Positions 1 through 11,604 of a stretch of DNA of 64,000 bases are shown here, in pieces (position 1 is the first letter of the stretch; each line of letters opens with the position of its first letter). A model generated the notes under the pieces. That model was not told where the DNA came from and searched no databases. It was given only the letters and a program-made list of their open reading frames with translations. The DNA is from Oscarella lobularis (taxonomy: Eukaryota > Porifera > Homoscleromorpha > Homosclerophorida > Oscarellidae), in NCBI RefSeq assembly GCF_947507565.1, contig NC_089183.1:2170001-2234000 (forward strand), given 5' to 3'. The translations under genes and the position numbers were made by a program.

Positions 1-662
1 TTGCGTATAAATGAAATAGCTGTCTATGATTTTGTACCCACGCGCGGTACTTATTTGCGCTTGCGCGGTAAAAAGTTCACTATTTCAAGCTCTTTTTAAC
101 AGACACCCTTGCCGTGTTTCTATAAAGTTTACCTAAGTAACAATGGAAGCGCACAGTTGCAGACTGGCCAACCTTCCCTTTTCCGGACTTTCAAAATATC
201 ATGAGCTTTTTCAAAATAGGCGGTCTTTTGGGCCTCTTTGTTCTAGCAGGGCGTAAAATAACTTTGCGTACGTAAATTTGTGTTGAATGACTTCTCAGCG
301 ACAAACGCTTGATGTCAAAAACACATAATTAAACAAACCACGCCCTTACTCTGACGTGCAACGCCCTAAAAAATTTTTTCCTAGCCTCCGCCATTATTTT
401 TTCAACGGTACAGCCAGGTTGAGCAGTCTGCACTATTGAACGGCCAGGGTTAGGTAACTGCAGTTTACTAGACTGTGGGTTATTTATAGAGGGCCAAAAA
501 ATGCTTGAAACACAACGCACTTCTTCTTAATTAATTAAAAATTAACATTTACAAAGCTGCACTTCCTGAACTCATATAGTCAAATTCGTTTTTACCGCGC
601 AAGCGCAAATAAGTACCGCGCGTGGGTACAAAATCATAGACAGCTATGTCATTTATACGCAA
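1..662. mobile_element. Non-autonomous inverted-repeat element (MITE-like)
   Basis: Bases 1-74 and 589-662 are near-perfect inverted copies (about 74 bp, one mismatch seen), with ends reading TTGCGTATAAAT and ATTTATACGCAA. The interior shows no convincing coding frame. A long terminal inverted repeat around a short non-coding core is typical of a miniature DNA transposon or deletion derivative. The left end coincides with the window start, so the true boundary and target duplication cannot be checked. Confidence 0.75.
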
Positions 663-1859
663 ATAACTGTTCATTTTTTGCACTAATCACTAATCACTGT
701 TCACTGTTAACTGATCACTAATCCATTGATTTTTGACACTGTTGTAGCGCCATATAAACGAGGCTAGTAGTATAGATCGGTTTATGCGATCAGAACAAGT
801 GAAACTGGTATTGTAGACCGGTTTTTAGAAGCGGTTCGGCCAAGGTAAGTGAAATAGACCGGTTTTTAAAAGCGGTTCGGCCAATGTAAGTCGAATAGAC
901 CGGTTTTTAGAAGCGGTTCGGGCACGTAGACCGGTTTTTAGAAGCGGTTCGGGCACGGTAAGACTTTTGGCACGAATAACGCGTCATACCGGAACGCGTG
1001 CGCAGAAGTAGGAAGCGGTCCAATCTGGGCCATCAAAGCTCGTTTGGTGCGCCGATCAGCTCGAATAAGTCATCTCGTTCGTTTCTGCATCTTGATCGCG
1101 TCCTGTAGACGCGATTTGACAATCGCTATTCGTTGCAGAGACGATTTCCCCCCTTTCTTGGCTCGTTCGAACCCGAAAGGCCTCACGAATGCGCAAAGAA
1201 GATGCAGGTATCGTGTAAGACGACAGAAGATTTGTATATGGAGAGGCTCTCTCCCCAAAAGACAATAAATGAGCTTCGAGGTCTTCTTCTGCTTATCGAA
1301 ACTTGAAGATCTCGCGTCTTCATTTTAGGAGAAGATGGCGTTGCATGCGTTAGGTACTGCCGTTTTCTTTTCGTACTAGAGCTGTAAATCATTGGTTTGT
1401 GGTTTCTGCGACGAACCGTACGTTGCCGCTCTTCGCTACGGCTTCCTCGTCGCTTCGGAAGCACGGAGTGTCGATTTCAAAAGGGGCGTCTTCACACGAG
1501 AGATCGTCTCTATATGTCATTGGAGAAAGGCAGAAGCAATAAAGACAAGGCGCCCTACTAGTCTCTAGAAAACGTCAGGATATTGAGTTTCGCCTCATAA
1601 TTATAGGTTGTCAAGGGAGACCCTCTTCCCGGGGTCAAATTGATGTAAGGATGGGGTTCCTCGTACTGTTGGCTTCATTTGACGATATTTTTTAGGTTCC
1701 CTCTTGCGCCGACATTCGGCAGTCTTATCGAAAACTTATTGGCGCCTGGGCCCCAAGCGATGGAAACGCAGATCACAGCAGTTTACTATCGCGACTTCAG
1801 GACACTGACTGACTTTCTCACGTAGGACATATCTCTATAAGAAAATTATTTCTATTACA
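663..1859. other. Region without a supported gene; four-copy tandem repeat at 815-960
   Basis: Four copies of a unit beginning AGACCGGTTTTTA(G/A)AAGCGG start at about 815, 856, 897 and 928, so the period is 41, 41 and 31 bp. Just before it (about 680-725) the motif CACTAATCA is repeated imperfectly. The rest, to about 1859, contains short frames on both strands that match nothing I recognise and show no clear splice structure. It may include decayed upstream exons of the myotubularin-like pseudogene that follows. Confidence 0.5.
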
Positions 1860-1949
1860 ATGTTAATTTATGTAAATATATTTATCTGTTGTCTAGGTTC
1901 GGACTCTTCTTTGACTTGCCGGAGCGGTCGTCGATCTTCTCGACGTTCA

Positions 1950-2365
1950 AATGGCATCGGTTCTAGTCGGCTTGGAAGACGGCTGGGATCGACGACTCAG
2001 ATTGTCTCGTTAGCGCGGATTCTTCTCGATTCCTACTATAGAAAGACGAACGGTTTTCACACGCTGCTCGAGAAGGAGTGGCTCGCTTTTGGGCACCATT
2101 TCAGCGAGAGAAACAAACAGACGACGGCGTTCACTCTGCCCAATTTTCCTTCTCTTTCGCGACGCTTTTTATCAGGTACTGTGGGTGGGGCGTATATATC
2201 CGTAATTTTTTTATTTTCTTTTTCTTTTATAGATTTTGATACAGTTTCCGTTGTCGTTTTAATTCAACGTTTTCTTCTTGGAGGCGACCTATTATCAGTC
2301 GTCTATGCGATTCGCTACGTTTCTGTTCGATTCGGGGAAGGAGCGATGCACCGAGGGTCAAACTC
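1950..2365 (+). pseudogene. Myotubularin-family phosphatase fragment, decayed
   Basis: Short stretches in shifting frames match the myotubularin catalytic and post-catalytic region: DGWDR (in place of the family's CSDGWDR), then in another frame [32 protein letters not shown], and further on [14 protein letters not shown]. The catalytic cysteine position reads Leu, the frame changes between DGWDR and the following segment, and stops occur between pieces. A possible remnant intron lies at about 2175-2231 (GT...TATAG). I read this as a dead fragment of a myotubularin-related lipid phosphatase gene. The family call rests on recalled motifs, not a search. Confidence 0.6.
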
Positions 2366-2429
2366 ACCGTCAAGGTAATCGCGCGAAGAAGATGTATTTT
2401 AGTAGTAGTGACGTTGCGTATTCGGTCGG

Positions 2430-2999
2430 TTTCTCCTATTTGACGTTCTATGAGCAGCTGTCCATTGCCATGGACATGATGTCAGCTATTGCGTACCTTC
2501 ATCAAGCGCGTCCCTCCACGGCGACATCCGTCCAACGAACGTTGTCTGACACGAGACATGAAAGCGAAGGTAGGCGACTTGGGCGCGACTCACATTATTG
2601 AGAGTTCTCTCTCCGTTGGTCCCATGAGTCTCAACTATCTCGCTCCTGAGCGGATGCCATGTGCCTGCTTCCAACTCATTGCCTAGCGACGTGCATAGTT
2701 TGGGCGTGGCATTGATTGAAATTTTCACTGCGGTGGGCCCTATTCCCGAGAAGAGGCAGACCGACTCAGTTGGAAGCCTTGGCTAGTCGTCCAAAATTAT
2801 TGCTTCTCTGTTCTTGTATGATTGACGGAGAGGCAGCAAATCGTCCGTCGTCGCAGAGCTGCTTCGACACTCTGAAAGGTGTTATTGAAAATCTTTTGGC
2901 ACTTCCAGAATTTTTTGCAGTGAAACGGTTAGTGAATGGAATCTTTGAAAGAAACGCTTACAGAGTCGTACTGTGTCTTGGTGTGCACACCCTTTGATA
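2430..2999 (+). pseudogene. TKL-type kinase domain fragment (kelch-kinase family), decayed
   Basis: This is the C-terminal kinase part of the same family as the intact gene at 26392-29018. It starts at a match to YLTLYEQLSLAMD and runs to the end of the kinase. The catalytic-loop segment (HGDIRPSN in the intact gene) is deleted and frame-shifted here. The region after it (KAKVGDLGA, YLAPERMP) sits in a second frame and the last ~90 residues (FAVKRLVNG-like) in a third. The reading frame is therefore broken at least twice. It ends just upstream of another family member at 3085, which suggests two members once lay head to tail. Confidence 0.8.
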
Positions 3000-3084
3000 A
3001 GGGTTTGATCTTGACTCATTCTCTAGTATTTGCAATAAATTTTGACGTCGCGTGATTCGAATGGCTGCGCATGCGTACAGTTAA

Positions 3085-4444
3085 ATGGAGTTGGAGTTGG
3101 AGGTGGTGGAGGAGGAGTCAAGCTCCCTTACCAGCGACGACTTTTCGACCAGCGACGACTCAGAAAGTAGCGACGATTCGCTAGAACCCGAGGAGCGATG
3201 GAGCCATGAAAGCGCTGTGGTCGATGGTCGTCTCTACCTCTTCGGTGGCTGGAATGGGGCAGAATACTTCAATCGCAATGAAATCTGGATTATGAATCTA
3301 CGCGTTGGGAGGTCGAGAAGGAAATGGCGCCGTCGTATGGCTCGAGGCCGACTGGTTCCTCCGCCTTGCGAAGGAGCACGATGCATCGTGATCGATAAGA
3401 AGATCTACTCTTACGGCGGAGAGAAGGCAAACGGTAGTTACCTGGGACTCGTTTATCGTCTCGATCCAAAGAAACTGGAGTGGATCGAAGTAGCCACGCC
3501 CGTCGGAGGAAAGAAACCTGCCCCACGCGCATTTTGCTGTTTGTGTGCTATTGGATCGAGAATGATCATGTTTGGGGGAAAGAGCGAAAGGATACCTTCT
3601 GGCCAACTCCAGCCTGAGGCGACTCAGGATGCTGAAGGGTGGAATAATGAGATCTACGAATTTAAATTTGAAGAGGAAAATGAGAAAGGTGAATTATTGT
3701 AGATTTCTGTGAGTGTAAATTTAGTGTTTATCGTAGGAATGTGGTTGGAATCGAAGTTTAGTGGAACGAAGCCCAAACCACTACAGTTAGCTGCCATGGC
3801 AACCATTGACCGACATCAAGCATTTCTTCATGGAAAAGATATAGACAACAAAAGTCACTCAGTTGTGCTGGAGTTACTAAATAAAGTAAATATTAAATGT
3901 TGGTGTCTAATAGTAATTGCTTGTTTAGTGCTGGATTAGCATTGATTTTGAAGTGCAGCCGTCACCTAGATGGGGTCATACAATTAGTCCATTAGCGAAA
4001 GAAGGACTGGAAGAGAGATCGCTTTGTCTTCTCATTGGTGGTTCTAACGTCAGTGGCGCGGAGTCGTTTTACGTTTTGGATATTGATGATTGTAAAGCGC
4101 ATCAGGTTTGTCACAATGATATCCTCATTATTTATAATTTTTGCTTAATTAAGATGGCTGTTGCTCACGACTTTAAAAACGTTTTTTGCCACACTTCTCA
4201 CTGTGTGCATAATGTTGACGAGACTACTGACGTTCTTGTTTATGACGAGGGTCTCAAATATTTTCATCTTGGTATTGCGTGATTTTTTGACTTTATATTC
4301 ATGGTAATTTTTATAAATTAAGATTCGAGAAACGAATCGTACATGAAAATTGAAGAAGAATTGCGCTTGTCGATCTTTCAAATCGAGCGCGATGAAATGG
4401 AAATTAAGCGCGAGTTGCAACACCTTCAACGCAGGGGGGGTTGA
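3085..4444 (+). CDS. Kelch-repeat / coiled-coil protein, kinase lost to a transposon insertion
   Basis: I predict five exons (3085-3688, 3737-3885, 3929-4105, 4154-4271, 4323-4444) giving one open frame of 389 aa. An acidic Ser/Asp-rich N-terminus (about residues 1-45) is followed by kelch-type blades (YLFGGWNG, YSYGGEKANG, MIMFGGK, SPRWGHTI, LLIGGSNVS) and the start of a coiled coil (MKIEEELRLSIFQIERDEME). Exon phases match the intact paralog at 26392-29018, and exon 3 is 177 nt in both. Where the paralog continues through a longer coiled coil into a kinase, this gene runs into the element at 4434, whose first bases supply Gly-Gly-stop (TGA 4442-4444). The product would be a kelch/coil protein without kinase; function unknown. 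It could equally be a young pseudogene. Confidence 0.65.
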
Positions 4445-5651
4445 TCGTTAGCGCGCTAGGCAGCCACGCCCTTTCTTGAACCTCGATTTTCTACCTTCTA
4501 ACGAATCTTTTTCTACCACCTAAACAGAAGGGCAAAGGTTCTTTTTTCAGTAGAAATAGCCCGTGGCTTTTCCGAGTGCTTTTGTGCTCTTTTTATGGAC
4601 TTCGCTGTCTGTACCTAAAACAGCTCCGTGACCTTCGCTGCCTTACGCTAAACGTATTCCATCTATTGAAACCTTTGCCTTTGGTCCTTGTAATGCCTGC
4701 CGTGACTCGTGGCGCCTAATTTTCTCTATCCTTCACGAACATACGGCCTGTTTAGGCGATCGAACGCCACACCAACACTCCAAGCCATGTTTGCTCAGCC
4801 GTTTACCTAGAGTTCCTTGATAAAATACTTGGCTATCCCTTGATGCGTTTTTTTGGGCAATCATTGTTTTTTTAGCCAGCACTAGTTGTCATTCACCATT
4901 ATGCACATTTCAAGTTCCATTATGCGTGTAATGGTATCTAAAATTTAGCTTGACGCCTAAAGAACATAAACGACAGCGGAGGAGCACGTCTCTGTCTTAC
5001 ACGAGCCGACGTTTTGACTCAGAAAATTGAGATCAAAAGTAAACGAACTTTACACTTACCGCATCGTAACATCGATTCAGCGTCTCCACCCGTGAACTCA
5101 TCTGCTGCAGTCTGATAACTGTATTTGATAACTGTCAGGTGGTTAGGCACGAGGCGAAACGAGTTGAGATCGTCTTCCGACGTCCATGGCTTCCATGGCA
5201 ACAAACTCTTCTTACACGGGAGGCTGAGTATCTCGAGGCCTAGCGGTTCTCGCATTTCGACGACAGTGTTTGGGAGAGGGACTCAGACCAGCTCCACTCA
5301 AATACGCTTCATCCGAGCGGCAAACTTGCGTGTCGAAAGATATCATCGCTTTTTTCGTATGAAAAACGAAAAACGAACAGCGCCACGAGTCACAGCCTGA
5401 AGCTCCATCACCTAATGCAGCGGAATGTCTTGCAAAGATCTAAACGCCGGAATGGAAACCGCGAGAACGGAGGTGTTTTATACGAGTGGTCGTGCTCGAT
5501 AGCTACAGGTTCGCCAAGTCTGTAGCTGGCATCAGCGACTTCATTTTCGAGAAGGACCACATCCATGAACTAAAAATGATGAGCGACTGGGGAAAAAAGT
5601 TCGTTTCGCTAGATGGTCTTGGCAACCTAGCGCGCTAACGATCAACCCCCC
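4434..5651. mobile_element. About 1.2-kb inverted-repeat DNA element that truncates the kelch gene
   Basis: The left end reads a G-run followed by TTGATCGTTAGCGCGCTAGG. The right end (about 5625-5651) is its inverted copy followed by a C-run, so the terminal repeats are about 26 bp. It starts exactly where the kelch/coiled-coil frame at 3085-4444 stops matching its paralog. The interior has short frames on both strands (5019-5255 minus, 5125-5400 plus) that I do not recognise and no transposase, so it is probably non-autonomous. Target duplications cannot be called because of the homopolymer G/C ends. Confidence 0.65.
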
Positions 5652-6361
5652 CTGCCCCCTCCCTTCCCCTAGATGCGCCACTGGATTTGACTTCTCAAAG
5701 AGAGCCAATCACCGTAAATATGCGTTATGATGCCTGAGGCAACCGGGCTCGCACCTGCTGGAGACCCGCGAAACGTTAATCACCTGGCCATGCAGTCGTC
5801 TGACAATTAAAGCGGCCTTCTCACTGAAGCCGTACGTCTACATAATGGAACCAAGGATATTTTTCTAAGCTAGCGTACGTTCTTATACAAACTTCTGGCT
5901 CTTTTGGTACGTCTCGCCCAAAACCTTGCGCGTCTGCCCGCTGTGTAAATTGACCATGAACAAGAAGAACGCAGGTGTATATTAGATTGCGATACTAGAT
6001 GCGCCGCGTACGCGGTATACGCTGCCCCGCGAAGGCCCACCTCATGCAGCTAGCTCAGTGCCTTTACATACGTTCCCTTGCCGTGTACGTGTGAATGGCT
6101 CTGCACGCTGGCAGCTAGCTGTCCCAGTCTTGTCTGAGAAAACGGCCGAAGCGTAGCGGCTAATTTCTACGTCAGCCACTAAATATATCACGTCGATGCA
6201 TCCGTTGACGTCACATGTACAGTGTCCACAAAGTACTTCTTTCGTTAGGTCACTTTGACTTAGTTGAATAAGTTTCAACAGAGTGCTTATAGAGAGTTAT
6301 GCATGGGCTCTGAAATAGTAGTGTCCTAAATGAAATTTTAGCTACTTTCTCTTTCGTATAG
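5652..6361 (+). promoter_or_regulatory. 5' flanking region of LDLa-receptor kinase copy A
   Basis: From about 5722 the sequence is collinear with 14339-15001 upstream of copy B, sharing for example GATATTTTTCTAAGCTAGCGTAC, ACGCAGGTGTATATTAGATTGCG and CACGTCGATGCATCCGTTGACG in pieces. The promoter and first exon should lie here. A shared ATG in near-identical context (6293-6295, and about 14942 in copy B) is a candidate start, but I could not join it to the ectodomain exon with confidence. The conservation may reflect only recent duplication. Confidence 0.45.
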
Positions 6362-9296
6362 GTATTACATTGGTCGCTTTCTCTCTGCTCTTACGCGCAG
6401 TGCAACTTGAATCCGAAAAACAGCGCCTATTTACATGCACGTATCGCGGTGATTTTCAATGTCTCAACGGACAGTGCATTTCTCGACGTCATCGTTGCGA
6501 CGGAAACGTCGACTGCGGCGATGGCTCAGACGAAAACATTGATTGCGAACAACGAAGGAAACGTTCCAGCTGCTTCTCTTCCCAATTCCTTTGCGCAAAC
6601 GGAAAATGCATTCCAACACGATGGTACTGCAACGGTCGCAACGACTGTGGCGATTCATCAGATGAACGTTCCTGTTCTAGCTACTGCCGCCAAGATCCGT
6701 CACGGTTTTGGTGCAAAAATGACGACCGTTGTATTCTTCAAACTTCTCGCTGCGACGGTCGCAACGACTGTGGCGATTTTTCAGATGAACGTAACTGTTC
6801 TAGCTACTGTCGCCAAGATCCGTCACGGTTTTGGTGCAATAATGACGACAGTTGTCTTCGTCTATCTTCTCGCTGCGACGGTCTCAACGACTGTGGCGAT
6901 TTTTCAGATGAACGTAACTGTTCTAGCTACTGCCGCCAAGATCCGTCACGGTTTTGGTGCCAGAATGAAGGTCGTTGTATTCTTCAAACTGATCGCTGCG
7001 ACGGGCACAACGACTGTGGCGATTTTTCAGATGAACGTAACTGTTTTAGCTCCTGCCGCCAAGATCCGACCCTGTTTTTGTGCAAAAAGGAAGGCATGTG
7101 TATTCTTCTAAATTATCGCTGCGACGGCCACGACAACTGTGGCGATTTTTCAGACGAACTATGCTGTGACAGGGAAACTAGCAGTTCAATTAGGGTTTGG
7201 CCGTGTGGCGACGGAAGTTGTATTCCAAGAAGCTACCGCTGTGACGGTGACAACGACTGTGCCGATTTATCAGATGAACAAAACTGCTTTAGCGACTGCC
7301 AGCGAGATACGTCAAGGTATTGGTGTAGGAATAACAGCCGTTGTATTCGTCAAAGCTTCCTTTGCAATGGTGTCAACGACTGTGGCGATTCATCAGATGA
7401 ACAATGCTGTGACGGTGACACTAGCATCCAGGAATGGAAGTGCGACGACGGAAGTTGTATTCATCAAAGTCACCGATGCGACGGTGATTACGACTGCCAA
7501 GACCAGTCAGACGAAAACAACTGCGGTAAGACATGCAATAATGCGAATCATACCGCGAAAACATGCATGATAGCAAAGTAACCTCTCCAGTACCTATGCG
7601 TTCTTTGAGATCAGATATCTCAGATTAGCTAAAAACCTATAACTGCAATTGCTAAGTATTAAAATTTGGCAAAGGCAGAGAAAGGGTGTGAAAACGCCGT
7701 GCTTGAAATTGTATACATCCTGATCTAAAATAGTACGTAATGAAGCTAAGGTACTTTCGGAAAAACAATTGGGAGTATGCCATAGATGTAATAATGCGCA
7801 CCCTTCTACGCTGAAAATAGAAGATGATGATCAATCGATTTCTTTTTAGACATTGGAAATTCTGCTGTGACTATTGCTGTTCCAACATGTCTCTGCGCGG
7901 TGATAATTTTGATAATTACTCCTGCAATGATATATTGGTGTAGAAAACATTTTGTCTGTGAATGCGACCACCAACGTCGCTCGAAAGAAAGAAAAGTACC
8001 TGTCCTGCAAAATGTCCTTGAAATAAAAACCTGCTCAAATGAACTTTGGGATTCTGACATTGTTGCGGAAATAGGTGGCTTGGGCGTTTGCCCAACGCGA
8101 CTAACCATAGAGAAAGACATCGGGGAAGGTCCATTGCCTAATTAAATAACTCTTTTGTGAAATGCTCAATTATCTATTTGTAGGTAGTTTCGGAAGAGTC
8201 TACAAATGTCTGTTAAACGGGAGTACTGTTGCCGCAAAATCAGCTAAATCAGGTCATAGATATATATTTGAATAAGAATGCGAAAGTCTATTGAACAATG
8301 TAGGAGTGAACATGCGTGATTTCATATTTGAAGCCCTTCGAATGAAATGTCTTAGTCATCGAAATGTTATGACGCTGCTTGGCATTTGCTGGTCTCCGAA
8401 TTCTGAACATGAGCAATACTACAGACCGTTGATACTGCTTCCGTACATGGTTTTACAAGACTTAAGAAACTATTTGCGCAAGCAGCAATCACTTTATGTT
8501 CTAACTTCTCCAGCTGAGGACAATGAAGACGTGGCTATGCCCCGTGACGTAACTTTTGTTGCTATTTTATATTTCATTTCGCTTATTATGCGATTTTAGC
8601 TATTCAGACTTCTTCAGTTTGGATATCAAATTGCAAAAGGAATGGAGTATTTGTCAGGAAAAATGATACTACATCGAGATTTGGCAGCACGGAATTGCAT
8701 GTATTGATCAACGTCTTCAATCGTTCTAGTTTCACCAAGTGAATAATTTTAGGGTGGACTGGGATCTCACTATCAAAATATCCGATTTTGGATTAGCCCG
8801 AGCATTGGAAAAAGACAAGGACTACTACCGGAATACACCAGACAAAGCTGCTCTCCCAATTCGCTGGGTTGCTTTAGAAGGTTTAGCGGAGGGGATATTT
8901 ACAACAAAAAGTGACGTCGTGAGTCAGTCAGACCGCAAACTAGAACAAGTATAGTAATTTGGCGTCGATACAGTGGTCGTATGGCATTACGGTGTGGGAA
9001 GTAATGACAATGGGAATGACTCCATATCCTGGGGTTCCTGTCGCTAGCCTTGTTCCGCTTCTTCAAGAGGGAATGCGACTCAACCAACCTAAGCATTGTC
9101 CTGATCGAATGTAAACTACTAACGATCATTGATATCGCGCCGTTGCTTTAAGTATTTGTTTGTCTTATGAAGGTTCAAGATAATGGCTGAATGTTGGTTG
9201 GAAAACCCAGAAGAACGACCGTCGTTTCAGGTATTGGCCAACGAAGTCAGTGAGTTCATGTTGGCAACCAAAGCAGCAGAATACACAAGTGTTTAG
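6362..9296 (+). CDS. Receptor tyrosine kinase with nine LDL-receptor class A repeats (copy A)
   Basis: Predicted exons: 6362-7525, 7850-8128, 8184-8252, 8304-8548, 8600-8700, 8753-8918, 8974-9110, 9173-9296. All phases agree and no stop is met; about 762 aa are encoded here plus an unplaced first exon. The large exon opens with a hydrophobic stretch ([11 protein letters not shown]) that looks like the rest of a signal peptide, then nine cysteine-rich LDLa repeats ending in SDE. The next exon has one membrane helix ([16 protein letters not shown]) and a juxtamembrane region. The kinase follows: [60 protein letters not shown]. All catalytic motifs are present, so it should be an active membrane receptor; the ligand is unknown. 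The 51-bp intron at 8253-8303 contains an in-frame stop, so it must be spliced. Confidence 0.8.
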
Positions 9297-9477
9297 CAGC
9301 CGACAGTGACTGTTGAACTCTCTTACTGTTTCAAACTAGTTTAGGCATTACAACAGTCAATGACGTCTAGCTGATTTTTAGTTATGGATTTCGTTTGTGC
9401 TGGTATCTTTTTTGCATAGACTAGATAACTTGTGCTGTTGAAACTTGAGAGTGAAACTCGAATAGTGCAGAAATTAC

Positions 9478-9603
9478 CTTAACTTGAAAGGCCAACTCCT
9501 TTGTCGGGGTCTATATCCCCGGGTAGAATGTCACCACCGGCCTGGAGAAAAGTAACTGCGTTCTCAGGCTCGTTATTACTAACGACGCATTTCGTTTCAA
9601 GGT
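9478..9603 (-). pseudogene. Exon fragment with UBA-like sequence, copy A
   Basis: On the minus strand this reads KCVVSNNEPENAVTFLQAGGDILPGDIDP in pieces and ends at a GTAATT donor. The same exon occurs downstream of kinase copy B (18032-18150). Relative to copy B there is a one-base length difference after DPDK, so the end of the exon is out of frame here. The pattern N-N-x-E-x-AV-x-FL resembles a UBA-type helix, but that is only a guess. It lies tail to tail with the receptor gene. Confidence 0.45.
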
Positions 9604-10230
9604 CATGTTGTTCTTCAGGTAGACATATTCACTGCACATGATGTTACGCGCGAGAGAAACTCGGAGAGACAATAGGACTAATGACGTTGGATCTCCCTCA
9701 AGTGAGAATGATTCTCTAAAATTAAATGACTACCCTACATTGGAGCGTTCCCTTTACATTCGCTCGGCGGCCGGGTTCCTCGCGCGGGGCCTCGATCTGC
9801 ATGATGATCGAAGGCGACCGGCATTTGGAAGAGACGACGAAGCGATGCTAGTATAAAAACCCCGCTCCGTCAAACAGTTCGTGCGAGTCCAAATTGGCAA
9901 AGAGAGAACGCTTCAAGGGGGTGCGGAAAAGAAAGTGTCCCGTCCAATGCTTCTTAGAACTTGAGAGTGAGCTATCGATTGCGATGCGCTTTGCAGTTGT
10001 AGATCGCTGCAGAAAACGATCGAGCCGGATCGATCCGAAAGAAACAGGCACCCGATATCGCCCATACGCTTACCGACGCCGTATTTTGCATCGTTGTTGG
10101 CTCCCACGCGGTAATCGTCGAGGAAATCGGCTGTTTTCTTCGCCTAAAGCCACGTTCTTCAACGTTTGCGTTCTTCTAGATCACGTGATATCAATTTTTT
10201 CTCTGCGTAGGAACTGAGAAACGATAGGAT
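9604..10230. other. Duplicated flank of the receptor block, no supported gene
   Basis: This stretch is collinear with about 18160-18805 beyond copy B (shared GAGCGTTCCCTTTACATTCG-type segments and the end CTTCTAGATCACGTG). Frames on both strands are open for 60-150 codons but are shifted between the two copies, so I do not call a protein. It probably holds the 5' part of the minus-strand gene whose exon is at 9478-9603, in decayed form. Confidence 0.4.
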
Positions 10231-10600
10231 GGACCCGAGGACTCTGACATATCTTTCTGTCTTACAAATTGTTTTTGGGCGACATCTGTGTATTCTAAGT
10301 AGAGTCCTCTATCTAGTTTCGAACGCATCAAGTTTGGAACAGGCGTTTATACCTTAAAACAGACTAGGATAAAAAACTTTCAAAAGCGAAAATGTAGCAC
10401 AATAACTCACAAATCTTGGTGTAAAATTGCAGCTCTCTCCAAGCGCAGTTAGAAGAGGAAGAAGTCATGTGATCGGTGTTTCGAACACACCCATTGGCTT
10501 TGGAACAGCCTCTCTAAGTCTGTTATCCGTTATCGCACAGAGACGTGCTATATACCGTTGGAAAGCTTAAAGCCTCTTCAATTTCAATGTGTAATAATAA
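10228..10600. repeat. Dispersed repeat, copy 1 of 2
   Basis: Two segments here (about 10228-10305 and 10305-10600) are closely similar to 22200-22300 and 22772-23066. Shared text includes GGACCCGAGGACTCTGAC, GAACGCATCAAGTTTGGAACAG, TAAAACAGACTAGGATAAAAA and GTGATCGGT...TTCGAACACACCCAT. No coding frame is shared. It is probably an old mobile-element family; ends and inverted repeats could not be fixed. Confidence 0.6.
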
Positions 10601-11604
10601 ATAAACGGACTCAGAAGACAAAGCGATTTCTGTTTGAATTCTCCTTTCGACAATCGACAAATCATATATGACCTCGCCTCAGCGATATACATGTATATAT
10701 ATATATATTGGGTCACATCAAAAACAATGGCCGTTCAGCACTAAAAAATTAATTATTTAAGTAAAGTTAGTCTTAAATAATTACTTTAGTTTGTAAATCG
10801 ATCCCAAATAATTCACCACTGAGGATGAAGTCGTTGTTAAGTTATAAAAGAAACACTCGATGCTGATTGATTGTTTCCATGGCAGCGTGACGCTAACTCA
10901 GCCTATACACGTCCACTGAGCTCCAAATCCGACCGAAATCCTACGCTAAAATTTATAAATTCAATAATTTAATTTGAATCCGTAGGAGAGGGCGGTAGCT
11001 AATTAGTCTAATCAGGTAGAGGTAGCGAGACATTTGCTTGGTAGTTAAGATAATTGAGACAGTTGTACGTGAATCGTTGAGCTAAACGTGTCTCTGTGTG
11101 CAAGGCCTGAATAAAAGGAAGAAATCGGAAGCCGCGGTGCGTATTACAATCTGATGATGCTCGAGGCAACCGGGCTCTTAATTAACTGCTGCAGACCCGC
11201 GGCAAGTTGCCTGATGAGTCGCCTGACGACGCGGTCTCACTGCGTATACGTGTGCGTGTGACTGTGCGTGTGTATGTACGTACAAGAAATCAAGGATGTT
11301 TTTCTAACAGTTTCCTCGTTGCTCATCATTCCAACCGTTAGATGCCAATTGCTATTACTAGATGACTTTTCATGTTATCGGCCGTAACGACTCTGAATTA
11401 TTCCCTAAAAATCGGCAAAAATTATTCTCAGACAAAAAACGTACCCATGCAGTCTTGTCGCTTCTCTGTTACAAAAGAAGCTATGCTCAGATTGTAGAAT
11501 TGCTTTACCGCACGACTCTCATTCCACACCAAAAGCCAAAGCAAGCGCCTAACGATTATAGGCCACATTGATAAAAACTTTTTTCTTTGTCAATTTGTAC
11601 CTGA
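10601..11604. other. AT-rich spacer with a relic of receptor 5' flank (11145-11310)
   Basis: Contains a short (AT)n run near 10690-10710 and inverted AT-rich words around 10940-10990. At 11145-11310 there is a degraded match to the receptor 5' flanks (GAGGCAACCGGGCTC, GCAGACCCGCGG, CAAGGATGTTTTTCTAA), so this is the upstream region of a lost or displaced receptor copy. The open frame 11362-11571 (plus) has no recognisable features. No gene is called. Confidence 0.45.

Noticed and set aside
6407-7111. Long alternative frame over the LDLa exon (and 15047-15823 in copy B)
   Set aside because: It is the second frame of the repeated LDLa codons. It lacks the cysteine pattern, and its length follows from the DNA repeats being in phase.
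8271-8276. In-frame TAA in the kinase of receptor copy A taken as nonsense
   Set aside because: It falls inside a 51-bp GT…TGTAG segment that is 48 bp in the pseudogene copy and disrupts kinase spacing if translated; it is an intron.
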